DNA of 64,000 nucleotides from Metellina segmentata (GCA_947359465.1 OX375878.1:80579627-80643626), one strand, 5' to 3'. Positions 44,441-56,340 are shown, counted from the stretch's first letter. Program-made: numbers and translations. The notes: generated by a model not told the origin, from the sequence alone.

Positions 44441-46070
44441 ATGACTTATTTAGTAAAGGGAAAGAAAGAGGACTTGATCAAATTGGTGGAGGAGATAGAT
44501 TTAGAAATCACCGTAGAAAAATCCATAAAACAATTAGTGAATCTTATTACTTCAAGTGAGGGATATGATGAGGAATTCACCAAAGCACTTTTTGGTAGAA
44601 TAATAGAAACTCGAAAGACAAATGAAGCCCTTGAAGTGGAAGAAAAGCGGAGAAATGAAGCCCTTGAAGAAAAGCGGAGAATTGAAGACCTTGAAGAAAA
44701 GCGGAGAATTGAAGACCTTGAAGAAAAGCGGAGAATTGAAGACCTTGAAGAAAAGCGGAGAATTGAAGCTCTTGAAGTGGAAGAAAAGCGGAGAATTGAA
44801 GCCCTTGAAGTGGAAGAAAAGCGGAGAATTGAAGCCCTTGAAGTGGAAGAAAAGCGGAGAATTGAAGACCTTGAAGAAAAGCAGAAAGAACGAGAGTTTC
44901 AGTTGGAAAAATTGAGAATAGAAGCAACTACAAACCCAGCAAGGTGCAGTTGATAATTCTAGACCATCGAATCGAGACTTGACCAAGATCCTTCCGAAAT
45001 ACGACATGAAAGATGATATGAGTCTTTATTTAATCTTGTTCGAGCGACAGGCAACTTTGCTGTCGCTGGAAAAAGAAATGTGGGTATCTCACCTATTAAG
45101 TTTGATCCCCCAAGAGATTGCTCATATAATAGCCCGTGAACCAGCTGACCTAGCTACTAATTATGATCACATCAAAAATATTCTGTTAAAAAGGTTCAAA
45201 CTAACACCAGAAAGATTTCGACAGTTATTTAGTTCACACCATAAAGCAGTTGATCGGAACTGGAGGGATTTCTATCATGAATTGTCTACTTATTTCGATG
45301 GATGGATTGCAGGTTGTCAGGTCCTTACTTTTGAAAAACTGAGAGATTTGGTCATCACAGATCAGATGAAGAAAAAAACACCATCCGAATTTAAGGATAT
45401 GTATCTCAGAGAATGGACAGAAATAAACTCCCCTACAGATTTGGTGGAACTGTTGGAGAAGTTTGAAGACGTTAGACGAACTGTGAAACGAAACCCTGTC
45501 TTTGCGAAAGACAAGTTCGAGGGTCGAGTTCAAAATAAGTTTGAAAAGACCGATAATCCACCAAGGAGAAGTGATACCATGAATGGTAAAGGGGTTAAAA
45601 TGGAACGAAGATTTTCCGAACAAGACCCAAATCCGGAATTCGACCGCAGGAGACAGATGCGGTGTTTTCATTGCAATCAGCCTGGTCATATCCGACCAAA
45701 TTGTCCAAAGTTGAAGAAACCTTCGGAAACTGTAAATTACATTTCGGACAAAGAACCTGAGAAGTACCTGGAACCGTATATCATGAAAGGAAAAATAAAC
45801 GGTCAGGATATAAATCTACTAAGAGACACCGGTGCGACCATTGACATTGTGTGTCGGAAATTGGTGAATTCAGCTGACATGACGGGTGAACATGTTTGGG
45901 TACAGCAACCTTTGGACTCCAGCTCACTGACTAAAGCTGCTGTGATTCCAGATGAACTAGACCGCGGACGATATCTTTTAGGGAATCGGACTGCTGCCTT
46001 GTTAAAAAGGGAAGTTTGTCAATCTGTGGATCAAATAAATGCAGTACTGACAAGGCATCAAAAAAAGTGA
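44441..46070 (+). pseudogene. gag and protease of element 2, frameshifted
   Basis: MTYLVKGKKEDLIKLVEEID begins gag. A tandemly repeated coiled coil of EEKRRIE(D/A)LE units fills residues 60-150. A frameshift near 44,950-44,980 separates this from the capsid-like part (LYLILFERQATLL, ILLKRFKLTPERF, LVITDQMKKKTP). The zinc knuckle is CFHCNQPGHIRPNC and the protease motif is LLRDTGATID. The protease frame ends at a stop near 46,070 and resumes in another frame (from about 46,016). Gag would package element RNA; the protease would process the polyprotein. Confidence 0.87.
44620..44885 (+). repeat. In-frame minisatellite in gag coiled coil
   Basis: About eight units of 30-42 bp related to GAAAAGCGGAGAATTGAAG, each encoding EEKRRIEDLE or EVEEKRRIEAL. 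Unit length is a multiple of three throughout, so the frame is kept. Confidence 0.92.
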
Positions 46071-47320
46071 AAGAAAGGGAAGAATCTCAATCTTTAATTA
46101 AAGAATCCGAAAACCCTATCCCAGCCGAAGAATTCATTACATTGGAAAAAAATGAAGTGGAAGCAGGGGAAGTAAGTGACGAGTTAACTCAGGTGGCAGA
46201 AGATCAAGATATCACTGAATTGTTAAAAGTGGATACTGAGCAGCTAATCAAGGTTCAAGGTGAAGATGAAGATATGAGCTCTCAAGTAAAACAAATCCAA
46301 AATGGAAACCCTCCTAAAGATTTTGAACTTGAGAAAGGCCGACTTTTGGTAAAGATCAAGAAGGACAAGAGTGGTATCGAAAGGAAGCTCATCGTCGTGC
46401 CCATATAGTATCGAGAAAATATACTGAAATTGTGTCATGAAGGCACGTCAGGTCATCTTGGGACCACCAAGACCAAAGACAGAATGACCAAGTACTTTTT
46501 CTGGAAAAACTGTTACAAAGAAGCAGAGGACTTCGTGAAGGCTTGCGATTCCTGCCAGAGAGCTGGAAAGGCAAGGGACAAGAAAAAAGCGCCCATGACT
46601 CTTGTTCCAGTGATTACTGAAGTTTTTTCCCGTATTAATATTGACGCTGTAGGACCTTTGCCCGTGACGGACTCAGGCCAAAGATACCTGATTACGGCAA
46701 TGTGTATGTGGTCGAAGTACCCAGATGCTGTGGCAGTTCCAAACATAACATCTAGATCCGTAATTAATGCTCTCCTTCAGATTTTTAGTCGAATGGGTTT
46801 TCCTAAGGAGATTCAACACGACCAGGGAACCTCGTTTATGAGTGAACTCACATCGGAATTTTTTGAACGTTTCGGCATCAAGGTGGTACTTAGCTCTGTG
46901 TATCATCCCCAGAGCAATCCGGTACAAAGGTTTCATCGTACCCTGAAGCGGATTTTGAGAGTTTTGTGTACCGAAGAAGGACCAGATTGGGAGAAGCATG
47001 TCCATGCAGTCTTGTTCGCCTTAAGGACAGTTACTCAAGAATCCACCGGATTCAGTCCAGCTGAATTGGTTCATGGAAAAAACTTACGGACTCCCGTCAC
47101 TCTTCTGTATGAAAACTGGTTACAGCCGGAAGAAGGAAATGCTTCAGTTGTTGAATATATCCTCAATCTTCTGAGAAGATTGGGAAAATGTCGCAGCCTA
47201 GCCATTGATAATATGGAGGAAGCTGCCAAGAAAAGAAAAAAATGGTACGACAAAAATACCGTGAAACGTGAATTCAATGTTGGAGATAAAGTACTGGTAC
47301 TGGCACCTCACCTGTAAATA
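46016..47320 (+). pseudogene. Protease-integrase linker and integrase of element 2
   Basis: The linker is acidic. After a TAG at 46,406-46,408 the frame continues into the HHCC finger (CHEGTSGHLGTTKTKDRM ... CDSCQRAG) and the catalytic core: INIDAVGPLP (first Asp), IQHDQGTSFMS (second Asp), and YHPQSNPVQRFHRTLKRIL. In that last motif the catalytic Glu position, normally in a PQSNGxxERxH context, reads Gln. The tail reaches KRKKWYDKNTVKREFNVGD and stops. A downstream frame at 47,314-47,460 encodes VQWHGPGTIESKI and VNLLKPYYQRP, a GPY/F-type module. The lost Glu, a stop and a frameshift make it inactive. Confidence 0.88.
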
Positions 47321-47505
47321 AGTTAGCGGTTCAATGGCATGGTCCTGGGACCATTGAAAGCAAGATTTCGGAGACGAACTACTTTGTTGCCGTGCCCAAC
47401 CGGAAAAATTCGTCACAAATATATCATGTAAATTTATTGAAGCCTTACTACCAGAGGCCGGAATTCATAAATCTGGTCACTACTTGTGAGGATGAAGAAT
47501 CATAG

Positions 47506-48925
47506 TTGGAAGAAGAATTCCCGCCCGTGGAAAACAATCCCAATATTTTTTATCTCGAGGAGATATTGAGAAACAGTGAAGTGAAAGGAAGACTGGATGA
47601 CGACCAGATTGACCAGCTCAGTTGTATTATATGTAAATATTCCAATTGTTTCTCAAACGTGCCTGGCCTCACAGATTCTATCCAGTTTGGTATCGAACTT
47701 TCTGAAATAAAGCCCATCTGTGCGAAGCCCTATCGAGTGTCGGTTCGACAATCTCAGATCTTGAAAGCCGAAATTGAAAAGATGCTCCAAATGAAAATTA
47801 TTGAAGTGGGTGAGAGTGATTTCACTTCGCCTATGATTTTAGTTGAGGTACCAGGGGAAGACCCAAGGCCCTGCATTGACTATCGGAAGCTGAATGAAAT
47901 CACAAAAACTTAGTATTTTCCTATCCCTAACATCGAGGAAAGAGTGGAAGCCGTCTCCAATGCCAAATTCATCACTGTTCTGGATTTGTCAAAAGGTTAC
48001 TGGCAAATTCCCCTGACTAAAGGTGCTCAACGGTATGCCACTTTCGTGACAAGTTTCGGGTCGTTTCGACCATTAAGGATGCCGTTTGGACTGAAAAATG
48101 CTCCTTACTACTTCAGCAAAATGATGTCTGAGCTCTTGAGAGGGTATGACATGTTCGCAGTACCCTATCTGGATGACGTGGCCATATTCACCTTGGATTG
48201 GAGTTCTCACCTTAAACATCTAAATTGTGTCTTGGAGATAATAAGTAAAGCGGGCCTTCGTCTGAAAAGTAGCAAATGCAAATTTGCCCAAGAGAAAGTG
48301 ATGTATTTGGGACATTATGTGGGACAGGGGGAGAGGCCCCCTATTGAGTTGAAAATTCAGGCTATCCAAAAATTTTCTATTCCAACCACCAAGACAGACA
48401 TTCGAGCATTCCTTGGATTAGCCGGGTATTACCGCCAATACATCCCAAACGTTTCTGTTATTGTTGCTCCTTTGACCGAACTCCTGAAGGGAAAAGTCAA
48501 GAAGTCCGAAATTCAGTGGACCAATGAATGCCAACGGTCTTTTCAAGAACTGAAGAGGAGGCTAACTCAGAATCCTATTCTGTATGCTCCTAACTTTAAT
48601 ACCCCGTTTTATGTTCAATGTGATGCCTCAGATTTAGGCATGGGTATAGTTTTATCCCAGAAGACAGAAAAGGGGGGGAGGAGCATCCTATTATGTTCCT
48701 CAGCAAAAAGTTCTCAACAGCAGAGCGAAAATACGGAACTACAGAAAAAGAATGTGCCACTATTGTGTTTGCTGTCAAGAAGCTTCGATGCTACCTGGAT
48801 GGACCTACCAATTTCTTTATCCAAACTGATCATAATCCTCTAGTATGGTTAAAAAAGAACTCTGGGGTAAATCCACGTCTCATGAGATGGGCTCTTGCAT
48901 TGCAGCCCTGGAACTATGAGGTAAT
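47506..48925 (+). pseudogene. RT and RNase H of element 2, interrupted
   Basis: RT follows integrase. Blocks: RPCIDYRKLNEIT (stop directly after, at 47,911), FITVLDLSKGYWQIPL, RMPFGLKNAPYYFSK, catalytic VPYLDDVAIF, and KCKFAQEKVMYLGHYV. RNase H: QCDASDLGMGIVLSQ, a frameshift at a G7 run near 48,675, then YGTTEKECATIVFAVKKL and TDHNPLVWL. The coding stops at 48,925 where X2 is inserted. The remaining codons (HRQGRKHR, then out-of-frame remnants of an NADSLSRL ending) resume at 54,003. Confidence 0.9.
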
Positions 48926-48959
48926 TAGTGATGGGAGTATTCGAGTACAAAAGTACTCA

Positions 48960-49260
48960 TGTATTCGATACTTAAAAGTAACCGCTGTACTCGATACTTT
49001 TATGTGAGTACCGGAAGTACTCAAGTAGTTGTTGTTGTATTCATCCAAAGTATCGGTTACAAAAGTACTCATATGAGTACAGGAAGTATTCATGAATACA
49101 GGAAGTACTAAATTAGTTGTATTCATCCTAGGAGTATCGGTTACAAAAGTATTCATTTGAGTACCGGAAGTACTCTAGTAGTAGTTCCTGTACTCATACA
49201 AAGTAGTAAGTACTCATCCAAGGTATTCGCATACAAGAGTACTCATGCTGGCTGTTAAAA
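48960..49260. repeat. Subterminal GAGTACNGGAAGTAC repeats of X2
   Basis: Repeated blocks such as GAGTACCGGAAGTACTC, GTATCGGTTACAAAAGTA and TTGTATTCATCC occur three or more times with small changes. They are absent from the opposite end in this form; that end uses TCGAGTACTT. Confidence 0.8.
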
Positions 49261-50362
49261 TTCCAAAAGTATGTCGCTGCGTATTCGAACACCTGAGAAT
49301 TCATCGTATTCTTAAGTAGCAGAAGTGTCATATTGTAAAAGTATGGATATCTATGGTTCTCGTTAGTTTTATTTTTCTTGTCTCGATTTTGCTTTTCCCA
49401 ATTTTATAAATCTTGAAAATGCACGTGATGAATGAAGCGTCGAAAAATTCCATCGATTAAGAGATTGGATTTCTTTGCAAAAGATATTGAGTTTGCCTTT
49501 TATTGTTGAAAATTGTATTTAAATTTGTCAATTTTTTTTTAATTTTAATTTTCAAGCTTTATTTTTGGTATTAAAAATATCTATACAAATAAGATACTTT
49601 TATGCTCAAAATGTTTTTCTGTTTCTTCAAGTAAAATAACGTTATTATTTCATTCTTGAGATGGCTGTTACTTTCTTCAAAGTACCTGATCAGAGTAAAT
49701 GGCTACAAATTGCCAATTTTTACATGCTATCTTGAAAATATATGTGCTGCATGAAATGCTGAAAAGTTCCATCGATTAAGAAATTGGATTTAAAATTTTC
49801 TGGAAGCAATTTCCCGAATAGACAGGCTGGATTATCAGTAAAGTACACATGCTATGCCTTTTATTTTCTACAAGAACAATTTGCTGTCGGTTAGGAAAAT
49901 CACTTAAGAATTATCAGTTCTATTACGTTTCTTCAATTTCTAGATTACTTCTTCTTTTAAGTGATAGTATTAGTCTTAACAAAGTTACTTGGGGTCATTA
50001 TTAAGTTTAAATGTTTCTTTCATTTCTTGTTTACTTTTTCATAAAGGTTAAAAATTATTGCTTAAAAAGTTAATTAATTCTAAAATCTAGAATATTCTGT
50101 AAAACTTTTAAATTAGTTACAAGTGCTTTATCATTTGTATGTTGGGTTCTTTCTTGCATTTGAGTAAATGTTGTGTTGCTTTCAGTTCTTATTTGTTTTC
50201 ATTTATGTTTTAAATTAATGTTTCTAAAATTTAATTGATTCTAATATCTAGTATAATCTTGTAAAACTCTTGAATTAGTTTCAACTGCTTTATCATTTGT
50301 ATATTGTTTTCGATATGTTTCCCTGTTTTGCATGTCATCGTGTGCATGAATCTTAAATATCT
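49261..50362. other. X2 internal AT-rich sequence
   Basis: Part of X2 not represented in truncated copy X1. No coding features seen. Confidence 0.5.
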
Positions 50363-50376
50363 CAAGATATATTTGA

Positions 50377-50704
50377 GCCGATCAATCGGTATAGTGGTTA
50401 AGGTGTTAGCCTCTAGATCGGAACGTTTCTTGTTCAAATCCGGGTCTTGGCATGGATGTTTGTAAGCGTATGGTGTAGAGGCGGCTGGTGCACCTTAAAT
50501 CTGTCGTGTCCCAAAGTCTTCACATTGGGTTGGTGTAGAAGTTTGGAGAGTGGGGTGCCAGCTCAGGTGTTGCTTCGTCATCTGACCATGGTTCAAAATC
50601 ACGAAGTGTTGTCCATGGATCTTTCCCTTAAGGGACTGATCCCGGACCGTCGTCAATAGCCCATTGTGTTGCTTTAATACGACGTTAACTAAAATTACCA
50701 TTAC
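50377..50704 (+). mobile_element. SINE-A inside X2
   Basis: Same insertion as at 38,664-38,991, with target duplication CAAGATATATTTGA (50,363-50,376 and 50,705-50,718). It was therefore present in the common ancestor of both hAT-like copies. Confidence 0.94.
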
Positions 50705-50877
50705 CAAGATATATTTGAAACTGAGTCATCCAGATCAGGTTTAAAAGAATAAAAACGTAAGTGTTCATATTATGACAAAGATTTCTATATGAGACAAGAT
50801 AAGCATGATGTACATTAGATCGCTGAAGCAAGAAGTGATATTCAGCGCCTAAAGTGCTCGTATTTATGCAGTAACGA

Positions 50878-51510
50878 GTGAAAGGCAATGCTCAAAGAGT
50901 GCGACACAAAGGCCTAAGGGAATCTTGGCAAAAATATGCTTTTAGCATAACATCTGCTGCTCCTACACAGTTATGGGACAGATTTCGGAAGGCAATGAGA
51001 TTATATTCGATCTCCTTCGTTGAAGCAAATAGGCAACATATCTCAGAGCCTGTCGATAGTAAATGCCATTGCACATGCTTTTTCTGCATCTTCCTGTTCT
51101 AACACCTATCCAGAGACATTTCAGCGCACAAAACTTGCATAATCCCATTGCATTAATTTCCATTCTTGATCTGAACTCTCGTATAACTCAATTCAGAGAA
51201 AAAGGATTGATGTGATGCTTTAAAAAGGACCAGAAAAACTGTGCCTGTCCTGATGGCATTGTATATCTAATGATACATCTTTCCTGTCACTCACTTTATA
51301 ACATATTACATCTGTATCATCACATATTGGAGGAACATGTCTTCCCTTTGGCTTGGATACACTCCTTTCTTATACCTTTTCAAAAACCTGTAAGGATCCA
51401 ACAAATGCATATAACAATAAGCCAATCACACTCACCAGCTGCATGTGCTAACTTTTTGAAAAGATGGTTAATTCTCGTCTCACTTGAATCTTAGAGACAA
51501 CTCAGGCTCT
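50878..51510 (+). pseudogene. Jockey-type reverse transcriptase fragment inside X2
   Basis: Counterpart of 37,860-38,490: GLRESWQKYAFSITSAAPTQ, then RT-block remnants (MIHLSCHSLYNILHLYHH, VFPLAWIHSFLIPF). Damaged as in X1. Confidence 0.75.
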
Positions 51511-54002
51511 TAAATTAGAAGTGAGATTAGATGTGTCCACCATTGAGGCCAAGAAGATACATGGTTTCATTTACGTCCTGACAATCAGTCATTAAATTGC
51601 TTGAAGATTGCGGATAGTGAACTGTTCTTAAACATTATATGTTTAGCAGCGTGTATCTACCAAAAGTATTAAAAGTAAAGAAAGGTTACACTGCTAGTTA
51701 TATATGCTGGTAAACTTAAGTTAAATTTTGTAGTGGTGGCTAAGTTCGGCACACATGTTTTTATGTTTGCTTTCTCTTTTCTTTTAGGCATTTGGAATCT
51801 GAAGAAGAGCAGTGGTTTTCCTCTCTAGCTTGATCTTTCTTGTGTTTTCCCTCCTTAAAGTTTGTTAAGTAATTTAAATGTTTGCAGTTTTCCTAATTTT
51901 AAATTTAGTTTTTCATGCATTCTATATCTAGGGTTCCTACAGGAAAAATCAGTTTACATCGTAAACTTGTTATTAAATTTAGAGGTGAGAACCTCTGCTA
52001 AAGAGGATTAGAGCTCTTGGCGATACCTCTATAAAAAAAGTGCATCATGATTCCTACCCCATGGGTGATGTGGAAATGGAATCGTTCATTTTAGGACATG
52101 TTTTAAGTTACAGAATATAATTGTAATAGCTTTTAAAACATCAAATTGGTGTATTCAGTCTGAAATATACTTATTATAAATGTAGATGGCGTTGCCTATA
52201 AACGGTGCCCTGTTATGTAACATTAGTGAGTATCGTTAGTAGCAGAAAAATTCTCGAACAAGACAATTGTGTCCAAAGTGCTTTCCTTGGAAGAGAGAGA
52301 AATTAGACACCAGAAGAAACAACCCCTGAACAATACTTGTTCCATTCTCGGCATTTACATTAATTAGTTGGTTATTGTACTGACACTCAGTCGTGGATGA
52401 CATGTTCTTAAGATCTGTGGGTTTAACAAAAAATTACTAATTTATGGTTCTTTACACTTAAGCAAATCCAATTAAAATATATAGATTTTACAAGCTTGGG
52501 TGTTTTTATTCAATTGATTGGAATAAAAATATTTACTCAAAATTTAACACCAAATGGTATTTTAAAAATTTGAAATTAATTTAGTTAAGAAACATTAAGT
52601 TCACAATAATAAGCTTTAAAATTTAAAAATTTCAAATTTAATAAGAATTCAGTTTAACCACCCTAGTGGTTGCAACGAAAAATATCAAGGTATAGTCCAT
52701 TTTCTGTTTACAAGATGAAGATTGGGTCAGTTTTCCTCTAGTTCATCACGATACAATAAGTTTTGCTAATGAAACAAATCTCATCGAACATGACTACCCT
52801 GACGTTTAATGCGAACACAGCACTTGGGAGTATTACTGTGACTGATTTGAAATAATATTCAAAGAAAGCACGGAATGAAAATAAAGCCATTATGAGAACT
52901 TGTAGAAGAGGACTAGAAATAAAGTACTATTTTAGTTGAATTTTCAACGTCTCACCGAACAGGTTTCTGAACTATGAAATAAGTTATGAAACGATTTTAA
53001 ATGCCCTCCTATTTTGTCATTGTAAGAGCCCTATATTGCTCAGTATGTGAAGCAAAAATCCTGACATGATAAAAATTTAATATGTATATCGTTATTAATA
53101 TTACTACCTAAATATTGGAATTACAAATTTTTACTAGTTCAGTGCAAGTGTAATATGTATTAATTTAACTGTCTGAACTTCAACAAGCAGATTTTAATCT
53201 TATTAAATGTGAATATACCATATTAAAAAAAATTAAGAATTGAAATAAGGGATAAGTTTACAGAAATATTTTTAAAGTTTCAGATCCTGGTATTAAAAAT
53301 AACACTCTTACATCTTTTAAAATATTTTTAGTTTTGTAGAAAAAGAATTTTTGTTCTTATATTTGGGGTTTTCTTCAAAATAAAATTTTGTCTTGTTTCC
53401 TGTTGAGTGATTATTTCCTCAAATTATAGTAGAAAACCAAATCCATAAAATGCAAAAACTTAAATTAAAAAATGATTTGTAAAATCGAGATAAAAATTAA
53501 AAAATTCGGCAATTTGTAAATTGTATTTTGGTTTTTCAAAATACAGTTGTTTTTTAACAAGTTCAAAAAGAGAAATAATAGTAATTTTCATTTTTACAAA
53601 ATTTTTAAAAATTTATATTAATAATTCGGAAGAAAAAAAATGTTCAAACATTTAATTTAGAAAACATTCAGAGTTTTGTGAGAGAAAAAAACCCAATCCT
53701 TCTATTAAGCAAAAAAAAAATCAAACTAATTTGATTATTATTATTTTTTGCTTAAGGAAGCACAGTCCTAGATCTGGATTCGAACCAGGTTCCGTGTTAC
53801 TCCAAATCCGTGCTTCTAACCACTATACCAAGTAGCACGTGACATATCAAGTTTTTTTACAAATAAAAGTCATATATCGTAATTCTCAGATTCTTATATC
53901 GATTAATCGTTTTTGTCGTGTATTCGAATAGTACTCGATACTTGAAAGTACTCGAATACTAAGTACTCGATACTCAAAAGTACTCGATTCTGCCCATCAC
54001 TA

Positions 54003-54227
54003 GAGGTAATCCATCGTCAGGGCAGAAAACACCGAATGCTGACAGCCTTAGCCGACTGTTCTAAGTTACCAAACTGTCCTTTGAGTTTATTTTTATTGTT
54101 TTTTTAGGTAACTTGGCAGTTGCATATATGTTTGTAAATATTTGTATGAAATTTTGTAGAATTTAGTTTTTTTTAAAGTTATGGTAACTTTTTACAGGGT
54201 AAAAAGTTATTCTAAGGGGGAAAGAGT
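54003..54227 (+). pseudogene. Distal RNase H end and 3' leader of element 2
   Basis: Resumes the reading interrupted at 48,925 (IHRQGRKHR), with a one-base slip before the usual LSR-type ending. A purine tract CTAAGGGGGAAAGAG immediately precedes the LTR. Confidence 0.8.
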
Positions 54228-54637
54228 TGTGACGTACACTTCCGGAATATCTTTTAAATGTTATGATAATATTTCTTTTTCCTTATTCCAAGATATTGTG
54301 ATACTTCCTGTGTTTATTAATACTTCTTATTACTCTTGGAAAGGATATCTTTTCTTTTGACATATTTATGTGAGCTTAAATGGTTTTCCCGGAAGTTCAT
54401 TTTTTCTTTTATGTGTGTATAACGTTGGTAAAAAGATTTTTTTTGTAACGGCTTTTGAGTCGATTGGATGCTTCGTTGAAGTGTGGACTCAGTGCGGTGT
54501 TCGAATGGCATGTTTCAGCCGTTATGTGAAAAAACGCATGATGAGAGGTAGTTGTAACGGTGATGTCGCTACCAAATTGTAAATAAATTTTTCTTTAATT
54601 CTTTAAAAAAAAGACTTTCTTGTATCACGACGTTACA
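54228..54637 (+). repeat. 3' LTR of gypsy-type element 2
   Basis: Starts TGTGACGTACAC after the polypurine tract and ends ATCACGACGTTACA (TGT...ACA). AATAAA near 54,580 could be the polyadenylation signal. About 410 bp; no 5' partner in the window. Confidence 0.7.
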
Positions 54638-56044
54638 CTATTCTTACATGTAAAAACCGATTCAGGTATAACTGTTGCAGGATTCTTTTTTAAAGTTCGC
54701 ATTTTAAAGTGTTACTAGGGAGCCCGTCACCTGCTCGCTAACGCTCGCCAACCCCGGAGGATTGCTTTGCAATCGTCACTGGTTCGTTTCGCTCGCATCA
54801 ATGAAGACATTGTTTACAAAATATGATATAACAAAAAAATACTTTTCAAATATAAATTCTGCAAAAAATTTATACAGCACCTCTGGTATCAGAACTCTAA
54901 CAATTTTTGAGCACCTTTTGACATGAAATGTGAGCGCTGCTTTGGAAATCTAATACCTAGCACGTCGTTAGTAGGCTGCAACAGCTCGACTAATATTCAT
55001 TTTTTCTCAATAAAATTTCATCCGATAACGCTATAAATTCAATTGACGCTCGAGGCTTCGTGGTAAACAAACAATCGTACAGTGTTGCCAAAATGCGATA
55101 ACAAATAACTTTTTTTTGGGTGCCACGTAAGAGAATTGTATATATAGATTCTATTTATCTGGTAGGTCATCATTTCATGAGCTATTCATCTTAAATCTCT
55201 TAATAACCCACCACCATATGAGAACTGTTGGGTTTGGTACTAACCGGACTTACTTAAATGCTAAACTTCCGACGTATATAATTATAATCTTATTGATGTC
55301 GTGTCTATCAATGCTCTAGACCAAAGGTCTACCTGTTTTTAATCTGGCTCGCGTGGTAATATTGTTTTTACATGACAAAATTAAATATAAATTAAATTAC
55401 GCAATGTAACGCAACGGACGATTGTCTAATTATGAAGATATCTTTACCTGTAGTTGTTCCAAGCAGACTATTCATAGAAGCTTATTCTTCAGTTCGCCTC
55501 AAACTCTGTATTGAGACACTTCATTCGCTCTCGTGGAGTAAACCATCGTCAGTTTCGTGATTTTTTTATTAGAGATCGAAGTCTAATATAGTGACTTGCC
55601 CTAACATACAGCAATTTAGTGGCTCAGCAATGGATAAGTTTTATTGAAATTTTTTAAACTCTGAGAAATGATAGAATTTTAATAAATGAAAACACTGCCC
55701 ACAACCACTTATCGAACAATGGGGGGCTATGGAAACTAGCGTTTGCTACAGACATCATGGGATATACTAGTAATAACGAATTTAATTTAAAATTACAGGG
55801 AAAACAGTGCTCATATGCAAAATGGATTCCATCGTCGTCATTTATTTAGACCTTCGCACAGCTGTTCAGGATCTTGTACCATGAAACTCTAAGTAACTAT
55901 TTCCAATGCTGCGTGCGAATGTAGTACAGAAACTCTGGTAATACGGAATTTTAAACAGAATTTCTGCAATTCAATTTCTTCTGCTTTTTAAAGAAGTTTC
56001 TTCATTTAGAATCTCAATAGGATGAGCTCGATATTCTGCTGGGG
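54638..56044. other. Non-coding stretch, partly duplicated from 14.3 kb
   Basis: About 55,150-55,330 matches 14,345-14,525 and marks the left end of the duplication that also brought exon 1. At 54,719 a GCTCGCTAACGCTCGCC patch with a small palindrome (GATTGCTTTGCAATC) resembles 22,500-22,760. Nothing else recognised. Confidence 0.5.
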
Positions 56045-56340
56045 CCGCGGTGGAAGAGCAACGTATCAGGAATCTGAATGTTGTTGGTTCGAAACTCGGT
56101 CCAGCTAAAGACCGTCGTGAAACTCGGGGGCTTGTGCACCTTTAATCTGCCGTTGCCACAGATGTCTTCACGCTGGTATGAAAATTGATAGGGTGGTGTA
56201 CCAGCTCGAGCATCCGCGTCATCTGATCGTGGTTCAAATTACGAGGTGTTGTCCTCAGGATGTTTCCCTTCGGCACTGATCCCGGAATGACAATAGCTCG
56301 TTGTGTTGCTCTATTACGCTGTCTAGCTATATTCTGCAGT
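56045..56340 (+). repeat. SINE with third head type before the duplicated exon
   Basis: Head GGGGCCGCGGTGGAAGAGC with GTTGGTTCGAAACTCGG as box B. It is followed by the shared body (GTGCACCTTTAATCTGCCG, CGTCATCTGATCGTGGTTC) and tail, and abuts the exon acceptor as at 16.2 kb. Confidence 0.7.

Larger units (their letters stand above)
48926..54002 (-). mobile_element. Large hAT-like non-autonomous element, complete copy X2
   Basis: Both ends begin TAGTGATGGG. The 8-bp duplication GAGGTAAT flanks it exactly (48,918-48,925 and 54,003-54,010), and excision would restore the interrupted RNase H region. GAGTAC/GTACTC motifs cluster in the outer ~100-300 bp of both ends, a subterminal arrangement typical of hAT elements. 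It has cargo of SINE-A, a Jockey RT fragment and a tRNA-like sequence. It is 5,077 bp without a transposase, so it needs a partner in trans. Confidence 0.92.
44441..54637 (+). mobile_element. Ty3/gypsy-type retrotransposon 2, Gmr1-like order, split by X2
   Basis: Order on the plus strand: gag (44,441), CCHC, protease, integrase with GPY/F-like module, RT, RNase H to 48,925. A 5,077-bp hAT-like insertion follows, then the end of RNase H from 54,003 and a 3' region with polypurine tract and LTR. The 5' LTR is missing. Several frameshifts and stops make it inactive. Confidence 0.88.

Noticed and set aside
44552..45007. 151-codon minus-strand frame with repeated FNSPLFF
   Set aside because: Antisense of the gag coiled-coil repeats.
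53755..53845. Functional tRNA on the minus strand near the X2 end
   Set aside because: Box A and box B are good, but I could not pair an acceptor stem or a clean anticodon stem, and the sequence is part of a mobile element present twice.
35353..54002. One giant palindrome or foldback element of 18.6 kb
   Set aside because: The arms are two separate hAT-like copies. One has its own exact 8-bp duplications inside a retroelement, and the other is truncated by an LTR, so the symmetry is secondary.
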